A stretch of 18,863 bases of DNA, taken from NCBI GenBank assembly GCA_038063315.1, contig JBBTVI010000024.1:1-18863 (forward strand), in the 5' to 3' direction. Below, piece after piece: positions 1 to 6,663 of this stretch; position 1 is the first letter of the stretch; every line of letters begins with the position of its first letter. The stretch comes from JBBTVI01 sp038063315 (GTDB taxonomy: Bacteria > Patescibacteriota > Minisyncoccia > Sungbacterales > HO2-52-23). A program made the translations under genes and the position numbers. Under the pieces are notes generated by a model. The model was not told the DNA's origin and ran no database searches. It saw only the letters and a program-made list of their open reading frames with translations.

Positions 1-84
1 TTGAGAGTAGGCATAGTATGTCCCTTGAGAGTATGCATAGTATGTGCCCTGACTGTAGGCATAGTATGTCCCTTGAGAGTAGGA
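1..84 (-). repeat. 24-bp tandem repeat encoding an 8-residue Tyr/Ser/Gln protein repeat
   Basis: Three full 24-bp units (1-24, 25-48, 49-72) and part of a fourth are visible, differing by only a few bases. Read on the minus strand in the frame of the gene that covers them, each unit encodes GTYYAYSQ. The array continues past the left edge, so its total length is unknown. The units touch without spacers, so this is a coding tandem repeat and not a CRISPR array. Confidence 0.9.
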
Positions 85-963
85 ATACCCGCATGCGGCA
101 ATAATGACACCGCCGTTTAATCCGCGCGGCGATACTCCCTTGGAGTTTCCAATTCGTATGTCCGCTAAAAGCGCGGGGTCGGTCGGGTTTCCCTGCGCCA
201 GCGCTTTATTATATGCGACAATACGCCGCATATCTGCGAGGTCTTTTACGGCATCATTCGGGTCATTTCCCGGATTTGCGGTTCTCCAATCGGCTTCGGT
301 CAGGCGGTTCATTCCGTCTTCTGCGGCTGTCAGCGCTTCCAGGGCTTCTTTTTTACCCTGGTTCAATAGCGCAAGGCCTAAAGCGTTAAGGAGCCACGGA
401 TTCCCCTCGTTATATGACAGTCCCTGATGCGCAATCTTTTCAGCGTTCTTAAAGTCGCCCCGAAGAAAATAGATCCACGCAAGATCATTATGGATCGCCC
501 AATGGGTTTTATCGCCTTTTTCCAGCGCATTTTTAAAATCCGTCTCCGCATCCTCCAGTTTGTAGGACGCGCCATCAATGAGTCCGCGGACATAGTAAGA
601 ATTCGGCAGGGCGTCTCCGTGGAGCGCGATCTGGCGATCAATCTTAGCGCGCGCATCCGCATATTTCCGTGACAGAAAATCAATACGCGCAAGCTGGTGC
701 CACGCGAGCGGTACGTTGGGATTGCGCGCGATTGCGAGCTCCAGATATTTTTTTGCCCGCGCGCGATCATACATCCCGCCGCCCGGCCCGTTAAAATAGT
801 AGTTGCCGACGAGAACGGCAAAATCGGCGTCTCTGTTGAGCGCCAGCGCAATAGTGTCGAATTTCAGGTATTCCCAGACCAGCTTGCCGAAAAAGTCCCT
901 TTGCAAAAAAACAGTTCCGGCAAGCGCGAAGAAGATTATGGCGTAAAATTGTAATCGCTTCAT
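1..963 (-). CDS. Membrane-anchored TPR-like protein with tandem Tyr/Ser/Gln tail (partial, C-terminus off the window)
   Basis: An open frame of 321 codons runs from ATG at 963 to base 1 without a stop, so the gene is cut by the window edge. The N-terminus (about residues 4-20) is hydrophobic and probably a signal anchor, placing the rest outside the membrane. Residues of about 45-230 are helical with TPR-like spacing of small and aromatic residues, for example LAWIYFLRGDFKNAEKIAHQG and ALGLALLNQGKKEALEAL. From about residue 290 the character changes to GGVIIAACGYSYSQ and then repeats of GTYYAYSQ. I do not recognise the family. The tail is rich in Ser, Thr and Tyr; Ser and Thr could be targets of the YcaO enzyme encoded 3.4 kb away, which is inference only. 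A TATAAT box at 982-977 lies 13 nt before the ATG and no Shine-Dalgarno is present. The gene is divergent from the deacetylase gene. Confidence 0.85.
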   Translation of the reverse strand, partial: MKRLQFYAIIFFALAGTVFLQRDFFGKLVWEYLKFDTIALALNRDADFAVLVGNYYFNGPGGGMYDRARAKKYLELAIARNPNVPLAWHQLARIDFLSRKYADARAKIDRQIALHGDALPNSYYVRGLIDGASYKLEDAETDFKNALEKGDKTHWAIHNDLAWIYFLRGDFKNAEKIAHQGLSYNEGNPWLLNALGLALLNQGKKEALEALTAAEDGMNRLTEADWRTANPGNDPNDAVKDLADMRRIVAYNKALAQGNPTDPALLADIRIGNSKGVSPRGLNGGVIIAACGYSYSQGTYYAYSQGTYYAYSQGTYYAYSQ

Positions 964-976
964 GTGGGGTAAACAT

Positions 977-985
977 ATTATACTA
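977..985. promoter_or_regulatory. Bidirectional -10 element in a 41-bp divergent intergenic region
   Basis: The 9-mer ATTATACTA contains TATAAT on the minus strand (982-977), facing the TPR-like gene, and TATACT on the plus strand (979-984), facing the deacetylase gene. The boxes end 13 nt and 20 nt from the two start codons, so leaders would be very short. No good -35 hexamer is visible on either side. The same 9-mer recurs inverted at 8319-8327. Confidence 0.5.
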
Positions 986-1004
986 TAGATGGAACGAATA
1001 GTTT

Positions 1005-2723
1005 ATGCGGAGATTTCCCCAGGTTGTTTTGTCGCACATGAATCGTTTCTTTGAATTCATGCACAATATCCTATCGGGCGCGGGCGCGCGGGAAAAAGCG
1101 AAGAGCGCAGGCCTTATTCTACTGGTGTTTGTCGCGATTGCCTTTATCGCGTTCTCCATCGGCGCGCTTCATGACAAGGGCACAAGGTCCCCGCCGATTA
1201 TCCTTGTTTATCACGATATCCGCGACGCGACCGAGCGTACGGGAAGCGGCGAATTTGTCACGCCCGAGATCTTTGAGCGTCAGATGGCGTATCTCGCGGA
1301 AAACGGATTTGCCGTGATGTCGCTGGAACAATATTTTATGGACGGGGAATCCGACTCCTGGAGAAAAGTCATTCTGACGTTTGATGATGCATGGAAAAGT
1401 CAATATGAGGCGGCGCTCCCTCTGCTCGAGAGATATGGTTTCGGCGCGACGTTTTTTATAAACTCGGCATGGATCGAAAAGTCCCCGTTTCTCATATGGG
1501 ATGCGGTCCGGACGATTGCGGCAACTCCGCACATGGAAATAGGAGGGCACACAAAAAACCATCTTCATCTTGTCGGACGCGACCGGAACGCCGTTTGGGA
1601 TGAGATAGTGGGAGACAAAAAGCGTATTGAGAAAGAAATTCAAAAAAGAATCACCTCGTTTTCCTATCCCTACGGGGAATATACGGATGAGATAGCGCTT
1701 CTCGTTAAAAAATCCGGATACGTCAAGGCGCGCGGCACGCGCGCGCAAACAACACAAAACAGCGCATTTTCTCTTCCTGCAATAATCGTCCCCAATAGCA
1801 TTGACGAATTCGTCGGCGTGGTCTCCGCGGTGGATTACAATGCGGAACGAATTTACTGGCGGCGCGTCATTGACAAAATCGGTCCGGCCGCGGCATACGC
1901 GCTGCTCAAAAGCAAATATGCCTTGGCGCCTACGGGCATCGCCCATAACACTGCACATGTATTCGGCGAAATACTCTATGCACGCGGCATTGAAAATCTT
2001 TCCGTCTGCGACGTCTCGTTCATATTCGGGTGCTATCATGGTTTTCTCGGACGGGCAATCAGCGAGCGCGGAACAGAAGTTCTTCAACGGCTCGACCGCA
2101 TCTGCGTTCAAAAACGGCGGGAACGGCTCGGTTGTCACCACGGCATCGGGCACGGCATCATGACGTATTTCGGCGACGACCGTCTTGCTGAAGCGCTTGA
2201 GGCCTGTGGGTCTCTCTCATGGAAGGGCCCGGTCGCTGGATGCTACGGCGGACTCTTTATGGAATATAATTTCCGGAATGCGCATCTTGAGGGTGAGGGC
2301 AAGACATACGTCCGCGCGTACCATGGCGATCCGTATGATCCCTGCCCGTCGCTCCCGTTACAATTTATGAACGCCTGCTTTTATGAACAACCCGATTGGT
2401 GGAGACATCTTTTTAACAACGACTTCAAAAAACTCGGCGATCTCTGCCTCGGAATTCCGAACGCGGAAAACCGCGAGTTTTGTTTTATCGGCGTCGGGAG
2501 AATGGCGGCCCAAAGTATGGACTACGATATGGAAAAAACCAAAACCGAGTGCGGCCGGATGCCCAATCCCGACAGTGAGATGCTTTGTCGATCAGGCGGA
2601 TTTTTGAGTATATACGATTTCACGCTCAACAAGCGCGCTGCACAAAAAATCTGCGACGATCCCTCCGAAGAAATCCGCCTCCGCTGCCTCCAAAAAGCGA
2701 ATTTATTCGGCACGGCGCTGTAA
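1005..2723 (+). CDS. Membrane-anchored polysaccharide deacetylase (NodB domain) fused to a Cys/His-rich domain
   Basis: The 572-residue protein has a transmembrane anchor at about 36-54. A NodB-type carbohydrate esterase 4 domain spans about 64-270. Its marks are VYHDIRD (68-74), TFDDA (125-129, the catalytic and metal-binding Asp pair), HTKNH (182-186, metal-binding His pair) and SYPYGEY (220-226). Members of this family remove N- or O-acetyl groups from cell-surface polysaccharides or peptidoglycan. The deacetylase should act outside the membrane. Residues of about 312-565 form a second domain with H318, GCYHG (342-346), LGCHHGIGH (375-383), GCYGGLFME (412-420) and three C-x10-11-C pairs. 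This domain matches the protein at 8348-9619 motif by motif. Its function is unknown. ATG 1005 is used; ATG 1038 is a possible alternative start. No Shine-Dalgarno is seen. Confidence 0.9.
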   Translation: MRRFPQVVLSHMNRFFEFMHNILSGAGAREKAKSAGLILLVFVAIAFIAFSIGALHDKGTRSPPIILVYHDIRDATERTGSGEFVTPEIFERQMAYLAENGFAVMSLEQYFMDGESDSWRKVILTFDDAWKSQYEAALPLLERYGFGATFFINSAWIEKSPFLIWDAVRTIAATPHMEIGGHTKNHLHLVGRDRNAVWDEIVGDKKRIEKEIQKRITSFSYPYGEYTDEIALLVKKSGYVKARGTRAQTTQNSAFSLPAIIVPNSIDEFVGVVSAVDYNAERIYWRRVIDKIGPAAAYALLKSKYALAPTGIAHNTAHVFGEILYARGIENLSVCDVSFIFGCYHGFLGRAISERGTEVLQRLDRICVQKRRERLGCHHGIGHGIMTYFGDDRLAEALEACGSLSWKGPVAGCYGGLFMEYNFRNAHLEGEGKTYVRAYHGDPYDPCPSLPLQFMNACFYEQPDWWRHLFNNDFKKLGDLCLGIPNAENREFCFIGVGRMAAQSMDYDMEKTKTECGRMPNPDSEMLCRSGGFLSIYDFTLNKRAAQKICDDPSEEIRLRCLQKANLFGTAL

Positions 2724-2744
2724 TCGCGTGATAGAAATACCGGA

Positions 2745-2942
2745 TTAAGAGGTGAATTCTTTTTTGATTACCGCCTTCCAAATGAGCAAGACAAGAGTGG
2801 CGATCCAAACCGTCCACCAAAAAAATTCCAAGTACTGCATATGAACGAACATCCACGTCTGCAAGTGCGTAAAGGTAACCTCCGGGTTCCCCCGGGTGCT
2901 CTGAAGCGCGATAACAGGCAGTGAGTTATCTTCCCAGATCAT
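2745..2942 (-). CDS. Small single-span membrane protein overlapping the HTTM gene
   Basis: A 65-residue frame starts at ATG 2942 inside the last codons of the HTTM gene, a 17-nt overlap in another frame. This arrangement would couple its translation to that gene. The protein has one strongly hydrophobic, aromatic-rich segment (about residues 34-56, including QYLEFFWWTVWIATLVLLIW) followed by a basic KAVIKK tail, so the C-terminus is probably cytoplasmic. The family is not recognised. A longer reading from 3071 exists but runs antiparallel through HTTM codons and is less likely. An alternative view is that this is the natural C-terminal span of the HTTM protein separated by a frameshift. I cannot tell the two apart from one sequence. 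Confidence 0.6.
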   Translation of the reverse strand: MIWEDNSLPVIALQSTRGNPEVTFTHLQTWMFVHMQYLEFFWWTVWIATLVLLIWKAVIKKEFTS

Positions 2943-4251
2943 AGATATATCGTGAATTATCATACGGGTCTTTAAGAGGTCTCCCGATTGCGGGAGCATT
3001 CTCCCCCGGGATAAGGATCCACGGATTGTGCGAGAGGGATTTGTAGGTGAGCGCGCATGCATCAATGACATCTACTATTCTATAAAACGGATGGCCATTT
3101 ATGGAATGATCAAATGTCCAGCGGGCTTTGCGCACCCCGCCGTACTCGCAGTATTTATGAATTCGCAGCCATTGTCTATAGGGATTGCATCTGTCCAACG
3201 CTCTTCGCGATTCATATATCTCCGGTATTTGTTTTCCGTCATCCGTATCATACAGGATCTCGGATCGGCACTGATGATTTGCTTCAAACATATTGAGTCC
3301 GTACTGATTTGCCTCAAGGGTCCATTTCTGATCGCCGTGGACAAATTTCGGAAGAAATTGCAGGAAAAATAATAACATAATAAAAATCCAACCGGCAATT
3401 GATCGCCGATCAAAACGCGGTGCCGTGTATCGGTACAGGGGGCCGAAAAGCACCAGAAACATGGTGAGCGTGGTTGTCGGATAGCGATAGCCGACCAATG
3501 CGGCCGAGTAGAGATGGAAAAAAATAAAAAAGGCGAGCGCGGCGCGCTGCAAAGAGGGACGGCGCGAGAGCAAAAACCATGCGCCGACGATCTCCGCCCC
3601 GATAACGATATTTGCGGCAAAAGGCGCAAGCGCGTTGCTGACCCAGGGCATTCCTGCGACGAGAGAGGTGAAATATGATGCAGCGATCCATCCCTCATGA
3701 ATCTTGACGGTTCCCGCAAGAAAATAAAGCACGACAAAAGCAATCTTTGCGAAGACCTCTTTGTATGGAAAAAATAAAAGTATCGCGCCGATAATAATGT
3801 CATAATAATCAAAATTTGCCGCAAGCGATGCTGACAGCGCAAACATCACAAAAAACTTCCATGCAAAGAGCGCGAGGATATTCATATGGGCGTATACCCA
3901 CTGGCGTCGCCACATAAAGTAAATTGCCATGAGCATAATGCCGAAAAGTAGCCCATAGAAGGTCGTCTGGCTGTAGGAAGGGAGCGTTTCCAGAAAAAAA
4001 AGCGATTCGCAATGCTGGAAATAAGGCCAGCAGGTTGCGGTTGCGTTCTCTGCGGAAGAGAGTGAGATAGCGCTTGAATTTATCCACCCATAAAATGTTA
4101 TGAACAATCCGAGAAGAAGAGCGCCAAGCGCCCATTGGAGTATCGGTTGCTGCTCTATTTCCTCAATGGAAAAAATCTTGCGGTATCGCCGCACTATTTT
4201 TTCTTCAAAAGAAGACATCGGCAGGAACGTACTTTCTTGATCGGGAGTCAT
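2926..4251 (-). CDS. HTTM-domain (vitamin K-dependent carboxylase-like) integral membrane protein
   Basis: The 441-residue protein has about eight hydrophobic segments between residues 40 and 300. These are followed by a soluble C-terminal region of about 130 residues. Marks of the HTTM family are AGTVKIHEGWIAASYF (family pattern: small-G-x-x-K-x-x-x-x-W) and the late segment FFHLYSAALVGYRYP. HTTM proteins include the gamma-glutamyl carboxylases, but most bacterial members have no known reaction, so carboxylase activity is not claimed. Cysteines lie mainly in predicted extramembrane parts (CWPYFQHC, NHQCRSE, DRCNPY, HKYCEY, DACALT), which fits disulfides. The start is ATG 4251; a TATAAT box lies at 4277-4272. 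The gene is divergent from the YcaO gene across 76 bp. Confidence 0.75.
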   Translation of the reverse strand: MTPDQESTFLPMSSFEEKIVRRYRKIFSIEEIEQQPILQWALGALLLGLFITFYGWINSSAISLSSAENATATCWPYFQHCESLFFLETLPSYSQTTFYGLLFGIMLMAIYFMWRRQWVYAHMNILALFAWKFFVMFALSASLAANFDYYDIIIGAILLFFPYKEVFAKIAFVVLYFLAGTVKIHEGWIAASYFTSLVAGMPWVSNALAPFAANIVIGAEIVGAWFLLSRRPSLQRAALAFFIFFHLYSAALVGYRYPTTTLTMFLVLFGPLYRYTAPRFDRRSIAGWIFIMLLFFLQFLPKFVHGDQKWTLEANQYGLNMFEANHQCRSEILYDTDDGKQIPEIYESRRALDRCNPYRQWLRIHKYCEYGGVRKARWTFDHSINGHPFYRIVDVIDACALTYKSLSHNPWILIPGENAPAIGRPLKDPYDNSRYIYDLGR

Positions 4252-4271
4252 GGTTTCATGATATGAAAAAA

Positions 4272-4277
4272 ATTATA
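4272..4277 (-). promoter_or_regulatory. -10 box for the HTTM gene
   Basis: TATAAT on the minus strand, 20 nt before ATG 4251. The -35 position (CTGTCA, 4300-4295) is a weak match and coincides with the plus-strand TTGACA at 4294-4299. The two divergent promoters may therefore share or compete for this DNA. Confidence 0.4.
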
Positions 4278-4293
4278 TCTATACAACGGCGCA

Positions 4294-4330
4294 TTGACAG
4301 CATATATATGCTCTATAGAGTATATATATG
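4294..4330 (+). promoter_or_regulatory. TTGACA box and 30-bp palindrome ending on the YcaO start codon
   Basis: TTGACA (4294-4299) is a consensus -35. Immediately after it, 4301-4330 is a palindrome of 15-bp arms with one non-Watson-Crick pair (G4310 with T4321). It is centred on CTCTATAGAG, and its last three bases are the ATG of the YcaO gene. A possible -10, TATAGA (4314-4319), lies inside the palindrome, but its 14-bp spacing from TTGACA is short. The arrangement would suit a repressor operator or an mRNA hairpin hiding the start codon. Confidence 0.6.
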
Positions 4331-5908
4331 CGAGAAGAACAAGATACACGCCAATTTTATATCCCCTGGACGATATTTCACGAGCTACACGATGAAAAAA
4401 CCTATCGGTACGGGAATGTTGCCGCATGGTCGCGCATGCGATCTCGGGTCATAAGAAAATTTTTTCGGAACATTGAGGCGCCGGAACCCACGCGCGCGGG
4501 ATTGTATAGGGCAGTTGACCAATCGCGATTCGGCGACGTGCTTGCATATCTCGTAAACAAAAATATTTTGGCGGATCCAATACCGCGTCTCTCTTCATGG
4601 CTTCATTCGGTTCCCCATACGCACTATGTTCTGCTCAAAGCGCGGGAAGAATTTCAGGATTCAGAACGCGCTCCTTTCTACGGCGCGGGCGCATCATACA
4701 GTTCGTTTACCGAAGCGCTCTCCAAGGCAATCGGAGAATTTCTTGAGCGTTATGCACTGCTCACTTCATTTTTTCATAAAAAAAATATCATCACGCGCCA
4801 TGCGTTGGGAGATACACGGATTCCCCGCGCGCTTTTTTTTGACACGCCGCGCTTTTTTTCATGGCAAAAACCGTATTGTCCGAAAGGGCTGACGGGTGAA
4901 ATTCTCAACCGGGACGGCATACATGATGCCGCGTTTTCATGTGTGAAGGGAGAATCAGTGCAGACCGGAAAAAAGATTTATATTCCGCTTCAATATATTC
5001 AATGGGGCCCCGAGCCTAAGGAAAAACCGGTTCCCGATGATTCCTATAGAATATCTCCACAAACAACAAGCGGGGCAGGAGGCGGCTTTACTCTTGCAGA
5101 AGCAACATTATCGGGATTATGCGAACTTATTGAACGCGACGGTTTTCTTATTTATTGGCTTAACCGGCTGTCTCCACGCCGCGTCTCTCTTGATGAGACG
5201 GATACGGCGCACAAATTTTCTCCGCGTTTTTGGGAAGTATACCGTTCCTTGTCCGATCGGGGCTATAAGCTTTATTTTCTTGATACGACAACCGATCTTG
5301 GGATACCATCAGTCGCATGCTGCATTACCGCGCCCTTGCCCGGCGGGAGGAATGCAATTACCGTATCAGGAAAATGCCACGCGGATCCCCGCGAGGCGCT
5401 TGAGCGCGCATTGCTTGAGCATACCGCTTTTTTAAGCTCGCCGCCACGGGAATCGGCTATCTCCATTAACTCTGGATATAAGCCGTTTGCCAATGCGAAA
5501 ATAGGAAAAAAGGAGCGGATTTCCCTTTGGCGATCGGGAGAGATGACGGATGAGATACTGTTTTTTATTGCCGGAAAAGAAATCACCATCAGGCAATGGC
5601 TGCAGGAGTTTCCTCCGGTACCTGCCTCCCCTGATGATATGCTGGCGCATGTCTTAAGTACATTGGCCAAGAAAGAAAAAGAATCAGGACCGGCATATGA
5701 GGTATTTCGTTATGAAACGTGCGATCCTATCCTGAAAGAGCTTGAATACAAGGTCGTAAAGGTGGTTGTTCCCGCGCTGATGCCTTTGTATTTGAAAGAG
5801 ACATATGCGCGATTAGACAGTGTTCGTTTGCGCGAGGTTCCTGAAAAATTAGGATACCGCGCCGCCTCTCCCGCCGCGTATAATCCTTTTCCGCACCCAT
5901 TCGGATAA
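4328..5908 (+). CDS. YcaO-domain ATP-dependent cyclodehydratase (TOMM type)
   Basis: The 526-residue protein carries the YcaO signatures. GAGASYSSFTEA (119-130) is followed by SKAIGEFLER (132-141, the S-x4-E-x2-ER pattern). TTSGAGGG (246-253) leads into a second E-rich helix ending ELIERDGF, and HADPREALERALLEHTAF follows. The acidic residues bind Mg-ATP in this family. The protein ends PFPHPFG, the Pro-rich C-terminus typical of azoline-forming YcaO proteins. In known pathways these activate the peptide backbone so that Cys, Ser or Thr cyclise to thiazolines or oxazolines. The SagB-type gene follows 8 bp downstream. No separate E1-like/ThiF-like partner is seen in the window. The first about 100 residues are poorly conserved and might replace that partner's leader-binding role, which is inference. 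ATG 4328 is the first in-frame start after a stop at 4316. Confidence 0.92.
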   Translation: MREEQDTRQFYIPWTIFHELHDEKTYRYGNVAAWSRMRSRVIRKFFRNIEAPEPTRAGLYRAVDQSRFGDVLAYLVNKNILADPIPRLSSWLHSVPHTHYVLLKAREEFQDSERAPFYGAGASYSSFTEALSKAIGEFLERYALLTSFFHKKNIITRHALGDTRIPRALFFDTPRFFSWQKPYCPKGLTGEILNRDGIHDAAFSCVKGESVQTGKKIYIPLQYIQWGPEPKEKPVPDDSYRISPQTTSGAGGGFTLAEATLSGLCELIERDGFLIYWLNRLSPRRVSLDETDTAHKFSPRFWEVYRSLSDRGYKLYFLDTTTDLGIPSVACCITAPLPGGRNAITVSGKCHADPREALERALLEHTAFLSSPPRESAISINSGYKPFANAKIGKKERISLWRSGEMTDEILFFIAGKEITIRQWLQEFPPVPASPDDMLAHVLSTLAKKEKESGPAYEVFRYETCDPILKELEYKVVKVVVPALMPLYLKETYARLDSVRLREVPEKLGYRAASPAAYNPFPHPFG

Positions 5909-5916
5909 CAGTATAA

Positions 5917-6663
5917 ATGAAATTATTTTTTCATCATTTTCATAAGCGAAGCGCAAGTCACGCTGCGGGGCGCAAAATCTATCCATGGCCTCCGCGCGAC
6001 GCGTGGCCCGAGGAGTGGAAGACCATCTACTACAAAACTTATGAGGGCGTATCCCTCCTTGCGCTTCCCAAGCCCGCTGAGATTCCGGTACATTTTTCTG
6101 ATCTTGTTGCCAAACGAAAATCAACCCGGGGCGGGCACTGTGCCGGTATTTCTGCCATGGATCTTTCCGTGATACTCAAGTACTCCTGCGGGCTTCAGGA
6201 TAAAGCGCGGGCGGAGAATGATATAAAATTGCGCGCGCAACCATCGGGCGGCGCGCGATTTCCCCTTGAGGCGTATATTCTCTCATTAAAAAAAGAAAAT
6301 GAGATTGCATTGGGCGTCTATCACTACGGCGTCAGGAATCATGCGCTTGATATCCTGCGCCTTCGCGATTTCAGTGAAAAAGATATATCTGCTTTTTTTA
6401 CCTATCCATGGGCGCAACAGTGCTCTATGGCCGTCGTCATTACCGCCGTGTTTCATCGCAGCACCATGAAATACGGAGAACGCAGCTATCGCTATGCGCT
6501 GATTGAGGCCGGACATATAGGACAAGGAGTGTATCTTGCAGGGGGATCGCGTAATGTCGGCGTTGTCGGCATGGGCGGGACACGCGATGGCGCACTTCAT
6601 CGGCTTCTTGATATTGACGGCACGCAGGAATCGCTTGTCTATGCGCTCATGCTGTCTAAATAA
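5917..6663 (+). CDS. SagB-type FMN-dependent azoline dehydrogenase (nitroreductase fold)
   Basis: The 248-residue protein matches the SagB branch of the nitroreductase superfamily. Visible marks are RKSTR (67-71, phosphate contact of FMN), RAQPSGGARFPLEAY (106-120), YGERSYRYALIEAGHIGQG and the C-terminal DGTQESLVYALML. In azole peptide pathways this enzyme oxidises azolines made by YcaO to aromatic thiazoles or oxazoles. It starts 8 bp after the YcaO stop with no Shine-Dalgarno, so the two genes form one operon. The last 8 bp overlap the 3' end of the opposing phosphoribosyltransferase/propeller gene. The length is within the family range and the cofactor motifs look intact. Confidence 0.9.
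   Translation: MKLFFHHFHKRSASHAAGRKIYPWPPRDAWPEEWKTIYYKTYEGVSLLALPKPAEIPVHFSDLVAKRKSTRGGHCAGISAMDLSVILKYSCGLQDKARAENDIKLRAQPSGGARFPLEAYILSLKKENEIALGVYHYGVRNHALDILRLRDFSEKDISAFFTYPWAQQCSMAVVITAVFHRSTMKYGERSYRYALIEAGHIGQGVYLAGGSRNVGVVGMGGTRDGALHRLLDIDGTQESLVYALMLSK

Noticed and set aside
1..84. CRISPR-like array at the left edge
   Set aside because: The 24-bp units are contiguous with no spacers and translate in frame as a protein repeat.
104..954. Several plus-strand and alternative minus-strand frames across the left-edge gene
   Set aside because: They are shadows of the uninterrupted 321-codon minus frame, which has TPR-like composition, a start with a -10 box and a repeat tail.
1119..2153. 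344-codon minus-strand frame
   Set aside because: It lies antisense to the deacetylase/Cys-His gene, whose catalytic motifs are clear; the antisense product has no recognisable character.
4263..4454. 63-codon plus-strand frame before the YcaO gene
   Set aside because: It runs through the palindrome and into YcaO codons in another frame, and shows no domain or signal peptide.
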